Shown: in pieces, positions 34,731 to 45,876 of the stretch | Layout of the letters: every line of letters starts with the position of its first letter | How positions within the stretch are numbered: position 1 is the first letter of the stretch | From: Artocarpus heterophyllus | Lineage: Eukaryota > Streptophyta > Magnoliopsida > Rosales > Moraceae | Direction: 5' to 3' | Length of the DNA stretch: 64,000 nt | Assembly: GCA_025403435.1 (NCBI GenBank) | Contig: CM046353.1 | Span: 26,386,259-26,450,258 of the forward strand | Position numbers and translations under genes: made by a program | The notes under the pieces: model-generated | Databases searched by the model: none | What the model saw: only the letters and a program-made list of their open reading frames with translations | Told to the model about the DNA's origin: nothing

Positions 34731-36600
34731 AAAGAGGAATCTTATCTCTTTGAATATTCTTGATTCAAAAGGGTACAAGTACATTGGTAAAGGTGGAGTT
34801 CTAGAGGTTAGCAAAGGTGCCCTTGTTGTGATGAAAGGGTAGAGAAAGCCTTCCAAATTATATGTCTTGCAGTTTTCTACTGTTATAGGTGATGTAGCTG
34901 TAGCTACTGCTTCCTTGTTAGATGGTGATGTCACCAGACTCTGGCATATGTGCTTTGGGCATATAAGTGAGAATGGGATGGCTGAACTAAGCAGAATAAG
35001 ACTTCTTTATAGTTAGAGTATTAGTAAAAATTTAAGTTCTATGAGCACTGTATTTTTGGGAGTAGAATAGAGTAAGATTTACATGAGTCATTCACAACAC
35101 AAAGGGAACACTCAACTATATACATTCTGATCTTTAGGGACCATCTTGTATGCTTTCTAAGGGAGGTGCTACTTATATGCTGACTATTATTGATGATTTT
35201 TCTTAAAAACTTTAGGTGTTCTTTTTGTAGTAAAAGAATGATGTGTCACCTGAATTCAAGAAGTGGAAGACTATGATTGAGAAGTAGACAGAAAAGCATG
35301 TAAAACGTCTCCGCACTATAATGGCTTGGAGTTTTATTTTGATGAGTTTAATGCTCTATGCAAGTCATAAGGAATTGTGAGGCATCGTATAGTTCGTCGC
35401 ACTCCACAACAAAACGGTTTTGCAGAGCAAATGAATAGGACTTTGATGGAGAAGGTATGTTGTAGGGGTGGCAATTCGTGTGGTGGGTTGGGTTGAAGGT
35501 CAATTTTTTCATAAATACGCTTGACACTAACCCGACCCGTAATATGAATGGATCAAAAAATCTCAACACTAACACGACCTATTTTGACACAGGTTGATAT
35601 GAGCACGACCTATACTAACATGTTCCTTATGCAACCCATAAAATGCCAATGGCTTGTAAGCTGCCAATGACCTACAACCTGCCAATGACTCGTAACCCGT
35701 CAATGATCCGTAATAACCCGCACTAACCCATGACCTTTTTTAGCTTTGAATTTACACTCATATAATATCAAAACAAACGTAAAACAAATTTTTCCAAAAT
35801 CAAATGAGTTCCATATTATAACAACAAAAAATTACGTCCTAAATTTTTTTAAAAATCCAACAAATAACAAGTCCAACTCGAACAAAATAAAAAATCTCAA
35901 GTGATTAAAGTAAAATCAACTTCTTATTATTTAAGAGTTAAAATCAATTCAGTTTGAAGCTTGGTCTAAGATTAAGTGAGCTAAAGTTTTGTCCTATAGG
36001 TATATTTAATAATAGGAGAAAATATTTTAAAAATATTTAAGTGATTAGTCACAGGTTAGATAGGTCATTTTAGTATTACGTAGGTTGACCCGAATATAAC
36101 CCGTTTTTGGATAGGTCAGTTTCAGTTTGATATTAAATGACTCGTGGTTAATTTTTTGACCTTAACCTATAAAAAAGCGTGTCGGGTTTATGTCATGTCA
36201 TCGTGTCGTAACCAGTATTGCTAGTCCTAGTACGTTGTATGCTTTCCAATGTTAGTTTACCTAAGTCTCTTTTGGCCAAAACTGCTTCTACTGCTTGTTT
36301 TATTGTTAATTGCTCTCCTTCAACTACTATGGACCAAAAGACTCTACAAGAGGTATGGTTTGGAACTCCTGCTATCTACTATTATTTGAAGATATTTTGA
36401 TGTCATGCCTGTGCTCATGTTGATAATGGAAAACTGGATCCTAGATCTATAAAGGGTGTCTTTCTTGGCTATAAGTCTAGTGTTAAAGGATATACGCTAT
36501 GGTGTCTAGAAATTAGAAAACTCATAATGTATAGAGATATTATTTTTGGTGAAATTGCTATGCTTTATGACTTATCTTCTAGAGATTCTTGTGATAAAAA
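34731..36600 (+). pseudogene. Element E integrase remnant, interrupted by a hAT element
   Basis: It carries [11 protein letters not shown], the pre-integrase WHMCFGHISENGMAEL near 34940, LLTIIDDFS near 35180, and TPQQNGFAEQMNRTLMEKV at 35402-35457. The 767-bp hAT element follows, and the frame resumes at 36230 with RCMLSNVSLPKSLLAKTAST. Several tryptophan-to-stop changes are visible. The C-terminal end includes VDNGKLDPRSIKGVFLGY near 36420-36475. Confidence 0.8.
35463..36229. mobile_element. Non-autonomous hAT element in E
   Basis: Ends TAGGGGTGGCAAT (35463) and ATTGCTAGTCCTA (to 36229) are inverted repeats of the Ac/Ds type. They are flanked by octamers GTATGTTG (35455-35462) and GTACGTTG (36230-36237), identical at seven of eight positions. 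The interior has direct and inverted copies of GACCCGTAA- and GGTTGA-like words and no ORF. Removing it restores continuity of the copia integrase region, which proves it came later than E. Confidence 0.9.
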
Positions 36601-36779
36601 GCAATAAAAAACAAGCACATAGGTGGAGTTAGAGATTGGGTCAGGATCTATACTAGAGTCCACATCTCATCTAGCCCAAAGATGTAGAGTGGTGCTGCTT
36701 CCTCATCCTTTCTACCGCTAGCATGAGCACCAGCACCACCGCTGTATTCTATTGCTAAGGACAGGTCAAAAAGAGATGC

Positions 36780-38508
36780 TAGACCTCGTAGAAATATGTT
36801 GAGGCCAATTTTGTTGTTTATGCCTTAAATGTGGCCAAAGATATTGATTCTAATGAAGAACCTTCTACATACTTAGCAGTAGTTAGTGGTGACGATTCTA
36901 GCAAATGGATGATTGCTATGTAGTAGGAGACGAAATCGCTTCATAAGAAAGGCACATAGGACTTAATGAGATTATCTAAGGGTAAAAAGGTTGTTCGTTG
37001 CAAGTGGGTATTCAAAAGGAAAAACGGAACACCTAAAGTTGAAAAAGCTAGGTACAAGGCAAGACTAGTTGCAAAGGGATACAATTAGATTTTGGGTGTA
37101 GATTTCACATATGTGTTTTCTCCAGTTGTAAAGCATAGTTCAATTCGAACTTTGCTTGGTATCGTGGCCATGCATGATCTTGAGCTTGATTAGTTAGTTG
37201 TGAAGACATCATTCTTACATGGAGAACTTGAGGAAGACATCTACATGTAGCAGCCAGAGAATTTTATAGTTTTAGGTAAGGAGGACCATGCGTGCTAGTT
37301 GAAAAAGTCTCTTTATGCCCTGAAACAACCACCAAACAGTGGTATAAGAGGTTTGACTCATTTATGATTTCTTATGATATCAAAAGAAGCAGTTGTGATT
37401 GTTGTGTCTACTTTAAGAAGAGTGATGATAGGTCATTGTATAGCTACTCTTATGTGTTGATGATATACTAATAGCAGCCAAGGATAGGAAAAAGATAAGA
37501 AAGGTCAAAGTCCAGTGTAGTAAGGAGTTTGAGATGAAAGACTTGGGAGTGGTGAAGGAGATACTTGGAATGGAGATTTTAAGAGATAGAAAGGTAGGTA
37601 AATTGTACCCAAGTCAGATAGGATACATTGAGAAAGTTCTTTGCAGGTTTAATATGCAGAATGCCAAACCTGTTAGTACTCCATTAGCGTCTCATTTTAG
37701 ACTTCCATCTGCTTTATCTTCAGAATCAGATGATGATGTTGATTATATGCCACGAATTCTATATTCTAGTGCAGTGGGATTTCTCATGTATGCTATGGTT
37801 TGTTCTCGTCCAGATTTACCCTATGCAGTTAGTGCAGTTAGTAGATACATGGTGAATCTTGGTAAAAAATATTGGAAAGCAATTCAACGTATTTAAGATA
37901 CTTGCGTGGCTCTATCGATGTTTGTTTGTATTTTGGGAGAACTAAAGATGGAGTTGTTGGGTATGTTGATTCTGATTATACTAGAGATCTTGATAATAAA
38001 AGATCTCTTATAGGGTACATTTTTACCGTTGGTGGTTGTGCTATAAGTTGGAAAGCTACTTTGTAGACTATAGTTGTGTTGTCCACAACTGAGGCTGAGT
38101 GCATGGTTATTGCAAAGACTTGTAAAGAAACTATTTGGTTGAAGGGACTATTTGGCGAACTCAGAGAAGACTTGTAGATTACTACAGTTTTTTGTGATAG
38201 TCAAAGTGCTATTTACCTAACAAAAGATCATATGTTTCATGAGAGGACAAAGTATATTGATATGCCGTATCATTTTGCGCATGATGTCATTGTTTGTGGT
38301 GATATTGTTGTGAGCAAAGTTAGTACCCATGATAATCTTGCTGATACGATAACCAAGGCACTCCTTGTAGCCAAGTTTGAGCATTGCTTGTACTTGGTTG
38401 GTATAGTTTTGTTACCCTTAGGGGCTTGTAGTGGAAGAGGTGGAGAGCCTTTGTCCAACATTGGAGTTGTTTTCATTCCTACATTGAAATTCATGCCAAG
38501 GTAGAAAT
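36780..38508 (+). pseudogene. Element E reverse transcriptase and RNase H remnant
   Basis: Reverse transcriptase motifs appear in broken frames: KKVVRCKWVFKRK near 36990, QLVVKTSFLHGELEEDIYM near 37190, and the catalytic box as L-C-V-D-D-I-L-I near 37450. 37534-37896 is open and reads MKDLGVVKEILGMEI and VGFLMYAMVCSRPDL. RNase H follows (GYVDSDYTRDLDNKRSL near 37960, STTEAECM near 38090, [13 protein letters not shown] at 38248). The tail [20 protein letters not shown] marks the end of pol; the LTR starts 150 bp later. Confidence 0.82.
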
Positions 38509-38849
38509 TATTAGAGTACAGCGACTCGAATTTTATTTGGTTATGTCCAAAAGTTCACAGTACGATATTTTGTGGTGATTAGAGATCTATGATAATAGCG
38601 GAGGGATTGGGTTGGTAGGCTTGATCCCGTACCCCACCACTGATCCTATTGGGGTGCGGTGCATGTTATGATTATGCTACTATATTTATGTATTATTTTG
38701 ACATATATTTTTGGACCAAAAATATAAGTTATCGTAAATTTGCTTATGCTTTTGTCTTTGTTTTAGTTTTTTCTTTTAAGGTTTTTCATGTACACATGTA
38801 TTTCTTGCTAAACGTTGTCTTTTTGTCTATTTTTCATTTTTTTTTAACA
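38509..38849 (+). repeat. Element E 3' LTR (341 bp)
   Basis: It begins TATTAGAGTACAG (TGTT changed to TATT) and ends TTTTTTTTTAACA, followed by TATCC. Confidence 0.88.
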
Positions 38850-38891
38850 TATCCATGCTGGGTTTTTGTCATTGCACGCCTCCATGATTAA

Positions 38892-39472
38892 TCTCTGTGG
38901 AAAGTTAAAGTAGTGGCTGCTTTTGTCAGAGCTCTAAATACGACCTTTTTCTACTTTTTTTTTTATTTTATTCCGGAGGTATTTCAGTTTTGCTGTTATG
39001 TTTTATGCTTTTTCTGTTCGATTTGAGTTGAAAGATCTCCTAAAGAAGAAAGAATATGTTGGGTCGTTACGTGTATAGCAGGATAGTGACCATATATTCC
39101 CATTCGAGTCCATCCACTTCGCAGTCTACACACCTAATGCAGAGAACTCGGCATTGGTAATCTGCTTGATCAAAAGAGAGAAATTTGAAAAGAGACCCAC
39201 AGTTTTTGTTTAATTGTGGATTGCCACTAAATTAATTTTGGGCACACACCAATCAAGACTTCTGTTCAACTTCCAGCGCAAAGTGTAATGCCAAAGCCAA
39301 GTTAGTTGTAATATTGTTGTATATAGAGAGTTCCTTTCACAAAAAAAAATAAAAAAGAAGTGAAATTTCAGCAATGGCACTTTGAAGTCGAATCAGTGGT
39401 GCCAAAAGGTCAAAAGCGGAAAAAATTATTACTTAAGGTGCTTCATCTTAGTAGAACTACTAGACCAGTGGT
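38892..39472. other. Region between E and F
   Basis: It may include a 3' untranslated region of the exon split by E. No ORF or repeat is recognised; A- and T-runs only. Confidence 0.4.
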
Positions 39473-39477
39473 AAACA

Positions 39478-41667
39478 TGTCATGCCCCGTAATACAGGAG
39501 GTGACGTGGTGGTTTATTTAAGTTAAATAAATGAAAATTTAATTAAAGTATGAGCATAAGTCCTTAAATTAAATTATGAAAATATGAAAAATTTTTAAAT
39601 CACTTGTAATCATTAAACAGATAAAAACATTGATGTAAACATTAAATAAATAATAAAGTAATAAAAGATAAGAGTATGGGTCCCACAAAACTTGTGCACA
39701 CACATAGTATTGACAATATAGTAATACAACCACAGTCCAAGTAAAGAGAAAGTTAAAATGGTACATGCCTTGATAGAATAATTTAAACAACGTATTAGGT
39801 CCTTTTACTGCTCCTGAGTTCGATCAGTAGGGTCCTCTCTGAATCTAAGCTGAAATCCACCTAAAGGGGAAATGGTTTAAAACAGACAAAACATGAGCGA
39901 AAGGCCCAATAGGACTATAGTTTAAGAAACATTAAATCTAAATGGAAATATCATTATTCAAGAAATTATTTAGGAGAAGACTTGAATAAATAAGTTTAAA
40001 CAAAATCATTCTTACCCAAAACTGTTTATTGGTTGACCAGAAAGAACAATCATTTCCTTTTCCTGGGCAAACCACATATATAACACCACCGTAGTGGCCC
40101 AGCTGGGTTAAAGTCGCACGCTACACGACCCGATCTCTGATATGACGTCATGCCTTTATATTCATTTCTATTATCATTTAAACCTAATTACCAGGTATTT
40201 TCATTTACATTTATTATAGGGTCCATTATGAAGTTCACTTCAATTCATGGTTTATAAAAATAACTGATAAAAATTTCTTTTTAAATCAACCGTTGAAAAC
40301 ATTTTGATAAAACCATTTTTGAGACCAAAATCATTTGAAAACTTGGCTACCAAGGAAAGGGTAAAAGTCTTACCTCAATACTCGTGCCGGTGTCCTATAC
40401 CGTAATCTCGGTCTGCTATACGTTAGTTCGGCGGATCCACGAACGACCTTAAATAGAAACTAAGTCTATCAGTATCTAGTTTAAGATATTTTACATTGCT
40501 AAACCATTTCATGGTGTCCTAGTGTGCCATTTGCATTCATAAAATCATTTTATAAAGTTGAAATTTCAATCGGGGTTCAAAACAGTGAAAACAGATGAAA
40601 AATCACAAAATTTTTCCTTGTTCGGCCGGCTTGTCGGTCACCTTGGTTTGGCCGGTCGAGCTGCACAGTTCGGCCTGCCGGAGGACTAGGTCCGGCCTGT
40701 CAAACTTTTCCAGGTTCGGCCTGCTAGACAGATGAATTCAGATTGCCGAACCCTTGAATCCGGCCTACCGAACACGAAGTTTGGCCTGTCGAACTAGAAA
40801 ATTCTAGAATTTTCCAAGCACGGGTTCTCAGCTATCTTGTGTCCAAATTTCATTTCAACCCGTTTTTCTTAGTTCTTAGGCATGGAAAACAATCATAGAT
40901 GATAGAAAAACATAATAGGACACTTTTAAACTCATTTAAACAAGATTTGTACACAAAATCCAAGACAATCCAAAAAGAGAGAAAAATGGAGAAAAATAAA
41001 AAATCTTGATTTGAATCCGTTTTTCTTCAAACAAAGCTTAGATCCTAGTTGTTCTAAGTTTCTCTAACTTAGATCAAAGGTTTTCTAAGTTCAAATAAGC
41101 TTAGATTTCAAAATGTTTGAAAAGTTGAAAAATTGAAAAAGTCTTAAAATTTGAAAACTAACTTTGAATCGAAGCTTTAAATCGCGTTTTCAGTTGCTCA
41201 AACACGCTCCTGAGCCTCCAATCAACTAAACCAAAGCTTGGGGCTTGATTTTAACATAAAGATTTTGAGAGAAAATGAGAGAGAAAGGGAGAGGCAGTGA
41301 GAAAGAGAGTGATGCAAGGGAGAGAGAGAGGGAGAGCTGAGAGAGAAAGAGAGAATGAGAGGAAGAGAGGGAGAGTGAGAGATATAAATAGAGAAAAAAA
41401 GTGGGCAGTTTTACTGTGCGAAAACCGTGTGCCGCCCACGGTTTTGTAAAATAAAACATATTTGACATTTGACAAATAGTCATGTTCCAAATATTCAAAA
41501 TGACCATTAAAATAATTAGAAACAACTAGAAATCATTAAAATAATCAAAACAACTTTAAATTCAAAAGTTTCACTAAATAATCAAATTAAGTTTAAAATA
41601 TTCATTATAGCACACTAATCCACCATTTTACATTCTAATATCATTTAATAAATTTCAGGACGTTACA
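39478..41667 (-). repeat. Element F 3' LTR (2190 bp)
   Basis: On the plus strand it runs TGTCATGCCCCG to GACGTTACA. It contains a GA-rich stretch (41270-41390, CT-rich in the sense strand), a TATTTATATC TATA-like box just before it in sense orientation (about 41377-41388), and a palindrome array at 40620-40800. Confidence 0.92.
40620..40800 (-). repeat. TTCGGC..GCCGAA palindrome array in F 3' LTR
   Basis: About eight variants of GTTCGGCAGGCCGAAC (7-bp arms around AG) lie about 20-25 bp apart; the sense orientation is minus. The same array lies at 47035-47180 in the other LTR. The motif also occurs in copia element G. Confidence 0.8.
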
Positions 41668-41690
41668 ACTCTCCACCTCTAAAAGAAATT
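41668..41690 (-). other. Element F polypurine tract
   Basis: On the minus strand TTTTAGAGGTGGAGAGT immediately precedes the 3' LTR start TGTAACGTCC. Confidence 0.7.
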
Positions 41691-41715
41691 TCACACTCAA
41701 AATTTACATATCATT

Positions 41716-42350
41716 TCAGAATAAAAACAAATGCGGATACAACTCCCGTATGCTCGACTCTAATTCCCAAGTGGCTTCATCAGCCTCGTGATGCTGCCAC
41801 ACGACTTTTACTAGTGGTATCTCAGACAACGCAAGCTGATCACTTTTTGATCGATAATCTGAATCGGCACTTCCTCGTACGTTGTATCTTCCTGAACCTG
41901 TACATCGCGAAATCAAACTACCCTACTCTGCTCAGGCGGACACTTCCTAAGCATCGACACGTGGAACACATCATGAACATGAGATAATTCAAGGGGAACG
42001 TTGAGCCGATAAGCGACTACACCAACACGCTGAAAATCTCAAACGGTCCAATGTACCTTGGTGCAAGCTTACCACTTACTCCAACCAAACCGCATAATTC
42101 CTTTAAGAGGCGATACCTTCAAGAGAATAAAATCTCCCACTGCAAATTCCAAGGGTCGACATCTTCTATCTGCATAACTCTTCTGTCGACTCTAAGTTGC
42201 CTTCAATTGATCTCGGATCACGACAACTTTCTTGTTGCTATCACAAATCTCATTCGGCCCAAGAATAATCCTATCTTCCAGTTCTGCCCAACACACCGGT
42301 GATCAACACGGTCACCCATATACCGCCTCAAATGGTGCCATGCCAATGCT
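41716..42350 (-). pseudogene. Element F integrase C terminus and chromodomain-like tail
   Basis: From about 42350 the sense strand reads IGMAPFEAVYG, then a GPY/F-type segment (LAPRYIGPFEI near 42050), and ends in VKVVWQHHEADEATWELES (to 41716), the chromodomain-like tail that in chromoviruses steers insertion toward marked chromatin. It is joined directly to the zinc-binding half of integrase at 42350, so the intervening catalytic core is absent. Several stops and shifts are present. Confidence 0.82.
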
Positions 42351-44206
42351 CGATGTCCTTCTTCATACCTCTCCACCAATATTGCCTCTTTAAATCACGA
42401 TACATCTTCGTGCTCCCTGGATGAATGACAAACTGCGACTTGTGGGCTTCGTCCATAATGGCTTTCGTCACTTCTGCGATTGTTGGAACTGCTAAGCACT
42501 CCGGAAGTACAACGATCCATTCGCATGAATTCTCCATTCTTCAAATTTCTCTCCGTCTTGAATCCGCATCCAAATCCCTCGTAGATGTTGCTCCTGCCAC
42601 TGATTCTGTTTCACCATCTAAACAATAGCCGAGGTCGTCTCCATATAATACACCGAAGCTTGATCGTAGTCTTCAGAATACTATAGCCCATACTCACTCA
42701 CTATCGCATCTCTCTTCTAATCTTCAAGAGCCAAACAAGCGAGAATTCCTGAAGACTTCCTACTAAGTGCATCCGTAACTGCATTAGCTTTCCCGGGATG
42801 ACACTATAACACGAAATCATAATCCTCCATGTACTCCATCCATCTTCGCTGCCTTAGGTTGAGATTCCTCTGAGTGAACAAATACCTCAAGCTCTTATGA
42901 TCAGAGAAAACCTGAAATGTTGCCCCATACAAATAACATCTCCAGATCTTCAACGCGTGAATCACTACTGTGAGCTCCAACTCATGAGTAAGATGATTCC
43001 ACTCGTGAGGTCGTAGCTGTCTCGATCCATACGCCACCATGCGTCCATGTTGCATCAACATGCACCCAAGCCCGTGTTCTAAAGCATCTATATAAACCTC
43101 GTACGGCTCATCACTGCTGGGAAAAACCAATACTAGGGCTGAAGTCAACCGATTCTTCAATTCTTGAAAAGCAAGCTCACATTCTTCATCCCACTCAAAC
43201 CTGACGTTTTTCCTAGTCAATCTTGTCAAAGGCGCTGTGATCTTCGAGAAATCCTTTACAAACTTCCTGTAGTACCCAACAAGACCCAAGAAACTACAGA
43301 TTTCTACTACATTCCTCGGTCGTTCCCATTCCACTATGGCTCCTATCTTGGACGGATCCACCGAAATACCATGCTCGGAGATGACATGACCCAGAAACTT
43401 AACTTCTGTCAACCAAAACTTGCATTTCTCTTTCTTAGCGTACAACTAGTGCTCCTGTAGAGTATGAAGCACGATCCTGAGATGCTGCTCATGCTCCTTC
43501 CAAGTCTTAGAATACACTAGAATATCATCGATGAACATGATCACGAACTGATCTAGATAAGGCCTGAATATCCTGTTCATCAAATCCATAAAAGCTGCCG
43601 GAGCATTTGTCAACCTAAACGGCATCAACAGAAACTCAAAATGTCCATATCGGGTCCTGAAAGCTGTCTTGGGAATATCTTCCTCCTTTATTTTAAGCTG
43701 ATGGTATCCTGACCGTAAATCAATCTTTGAGAAGTACTACGAACCTCCTAACTGATCAAACAACTCATCGATTATGGCCAAAGGATACTTATTCTTCACT
43801 GTGACATGATTTAGCTGTAATAATATGTACATAACCTGAGAGTTCTATCATGCTCCTTAGCGAACAAAACCAGTGCTCCCCACGATGATGTACTATTTCA
43901 AATATACCCTTTATCAGCAAGCTCTTGAAATTACTTTCTCAATTCTTTTATTTCTGTCGGCGCCATCCGATAAGGTGCTACTAAAATTGGTGCTGTTATT
44001 AGAAGCAACTCAATACCAAACTCAATCTCACGATGCAGTGGTAATCCGAGCAACTCGTTGGGGAAGACATCTTTATACTCATCAACCACTGGGATTACTG
44101 CATTTCTTCTCAAGGCATAGGGCACTATCTCTAGGTTCGTAAAATAGGGATAGCAAACTAGGTTCTTCAGCCCTCCAAGACATGTTTTCACGAGACGCTT
44201 ACTCAT
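42351..44206 (-). pseudogene. Element F reverse transcriptase, RNase H and integrase zinc region
   Basis: 44206-43931 holds the N-terminal polymerase lead-in (PVVDEYKDVFPNELLGLP, PYRMAPTEIKELRK). 43628-43446 has [19 protein letters not shown] and the catalytic [10 protein letters not shown]. 43445-42804 covers the thumb and RNase H ([58 protein letters not shown]). 42537-42351 has the histidine half of the zinc region (HPGSTKMYRDLKRQYWW). RNase H aspartates are partly changed (Y-I-D-A for the usual D-A-S). In-frame stops separate the pieces. Confidence 0.88.
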
Positions 44207-44308
44207 TAACCGACCACCACCACCCTAGTAAGTAATCATCGTCCCCCTATTAGACACTAGGGTTACTTTCTTAAGCTGACAATCTACAACTGCCTTGTAT
44301 CTAGACAG

Positions 44309-44719
44309 CTAGTCTATTCCCAAAATTACGTCATATGACCTCATGGGGAATACAATCAAATCACTTTTCAAAATCTTATCCCCAATCTTTATTTTACAAG
44401 CTTTACATACACAATTCATACACACCTTCCCCAAGGGTGAAGCTATAACTAGGGGTTCATTAAACTCTTCTATCTTCAATTCCAAGGCATGTGCAAAGGA
44501 GCTTGAAATGAGAGAATGAGTGGCACCTGTATCGAATAAAACATGAGCTAAGGATTGAGAAACTAGGATCGTACCATCGACAAACGCATTGCTGGTTTGG
44601 ACATCTAAACTCTTCGTTGCCATCGCATGAACCTGAACTGGAGCATTTTCTTTTCCTCTACCAACATTGCTAGGTCCTAGATTATTCAGCCAATACTGCT
44701 GCGATGGAGGCGACTGCAC
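44309..44719 (-). pseudogene. Element F aspartic protease
   Basis: 137 residues with AHVLFDTGATHSLISSSFA, the gypsy protease active site (D-T-G-A), and FPMRSYDVILGID at the end. The frame stops at 44309 just before the polymerase. The active site looks intact. Confidence 0.88.
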
Positions 44720-44720
44720 A

Positions 44721-45771
44721 CTAGCTATACTCGGTGCTCGATATTGAGGGGCGTTGAGCTGAAAGTTCTACGGCTGCTGTCCTTGCATTGAATATGGCTG
44801 TTGTTAGGGAGAGAACTGAGGAAACTGCAACTGTTGAGATTGTTAAGGTGGAGGTAGAGGTTGAGGCTAACGACTGGCTCCTTCTCCGGTCTGAGATCCT
44901 AGACGAGTGCTCCTGATCAAAAGATTCCTCTTGATGTGTCCCAGCTGCTGGCAATAATGTCAATAAAAACTGTAGGGATTCCTGCGTTCGCTGCTCGATG
45001 AACTGCTAGTACCACTATTCATGCCACATTGTTTGTTCTTTCTCGAAGTTGGACGGCTACTGGTGCTCTTCCTACTGCTACTCTAGGGCCCTCTTGATGT
45101 CTTTGCTCGATCCTCATAGTACTGTGTATAATCATTTTCCACTGATATTGTTGACGACACAAGCTCTCCAAAATTCTTGAGTCGCAAGGCAACCACTTGA
45201 CGTCTAATAGGAGCCTTGAGCCCTTCTTGAAACTTAATGTATTTCTCACGTTCCGATGCCACTGTCGATGGAGCAAACTTGGCTAGCTCATTAAACCTTG
45301 CCTCATATTCTTGAACTAACAAATCACCCTACTACAACCTGTAAAATTCAGTCGCCTTCTGGTCTCTATACCCCTGCGAAAAATATCGATCGTAGAACAA
45401 CTCCTTGAACCTGTCCCAACTGATGTTACCATTGTGTTCCAAGCGTTTAGCCTGCTTCCACCAGGTGTTAGCGCCACCTTTAAACTTATATGCAGCAAAC
45501 TCCACACGATATTCATCTGGCACACCAAGAGTATCCAAATGCTTCACAATCGAATCTAACCAATACTCGGCCACCTACAGGTCCCTATTCCCATCGAAAG
45601 TTGGAATAGACGCACGTCGAAATTCCTTAAATTATGTATGCCGATGACTAACATTAGAATTTTTCGGCCTACCGTAGTTGACATCTGCTGGAATGTAGCA
45701 AACATAGCTCTCATCATGCCCTCATCATTTCTAAACTTGGCGTCAGCTGTTGAACGTCGGCTAGATGCCAT
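44721..45771 (-). pseudogene. Element F gag
   Basis: It starts MASSRRSTADAKF at 45771. 45574-45332 carries the capsid (YKFKGGANTWWKQAKRLEHN, FKELFYDRYF). 45322-45083 carries VQEYEARFNELAKFAPS and FQEGLKAPIRRQVV. A decayed zinc knuckle (CQQLGHIKRN) lies near 44935-44965, with a Gln-rich region after it. Pieces lie in different frames. Confidence 0.85.
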
Positions 45772-45858
45772 TCTCTCACTTTTGAAAACAAAATTTAGAC
45801 TATCAGTGGTATTTCATTGTTGTACTTATGTCTGCACATTTCTCAAGGTTCATAACCT

Positions 45859-45873
45859 TGAGCTCTGATACCA
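45859..45873 (-). other. Element F primer-binding site
   Basis: On the minus strand TGGTATCAGAGCTCA lies three bases after the 5' LTR end. It matches the initiator methionine tRNA 3' end and fixes element orientation. Confidence 0.9.
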
Positions 45874-45876
45874 TTC

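Larger units (their letters stand above)
33359..38849 (+). mobile_element. Element E: old Ty1/copia retrotransposon with TATCC duplication
   Basis: LTRs at 33359-33703 and 38509-38849 flank plus-strand gag, protease, integrase, reverse transcriptase and RNase H. The host pentamer TATCC occurs at 33354-33358 and 38850-38854. The LTRs are clearly diverged, and coding frames have stops throughout. A hAT-type element at 35463-36229 splits integrase. Confidence 0.92.
33279..38891 (+). pseudogene. Apparent host terminal exon split by copia element E
   Basis: A strong acceptor (CTTTCTTTCTTGCAG) ends at 33278. The 80 bases 33279-33358 read without stop and include FRIHQMIFETEGTHGLYNYE. If element E and one copy of its TATCC duplication are removed, the frame continues at 38855 with C-W-V-F-V-I-A-R-L-H-D and stops at 38889-38891, giving 39 residues. 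I do not recognise the protein, and upstream exons are not identified. The open frame alone could be chance; the acceptor and the continuity across the duplication are the support. If real, E destroyed or re-ended this gene. Confidence 0.35.

Noticed and set aside
41226..41525. Leu/Ser-rich reading frames (also at 47647-47918)
   Set aside because: They are translations of the GA/CT-rich leader in the F LTRs, present in two frames at once and low in complexity.
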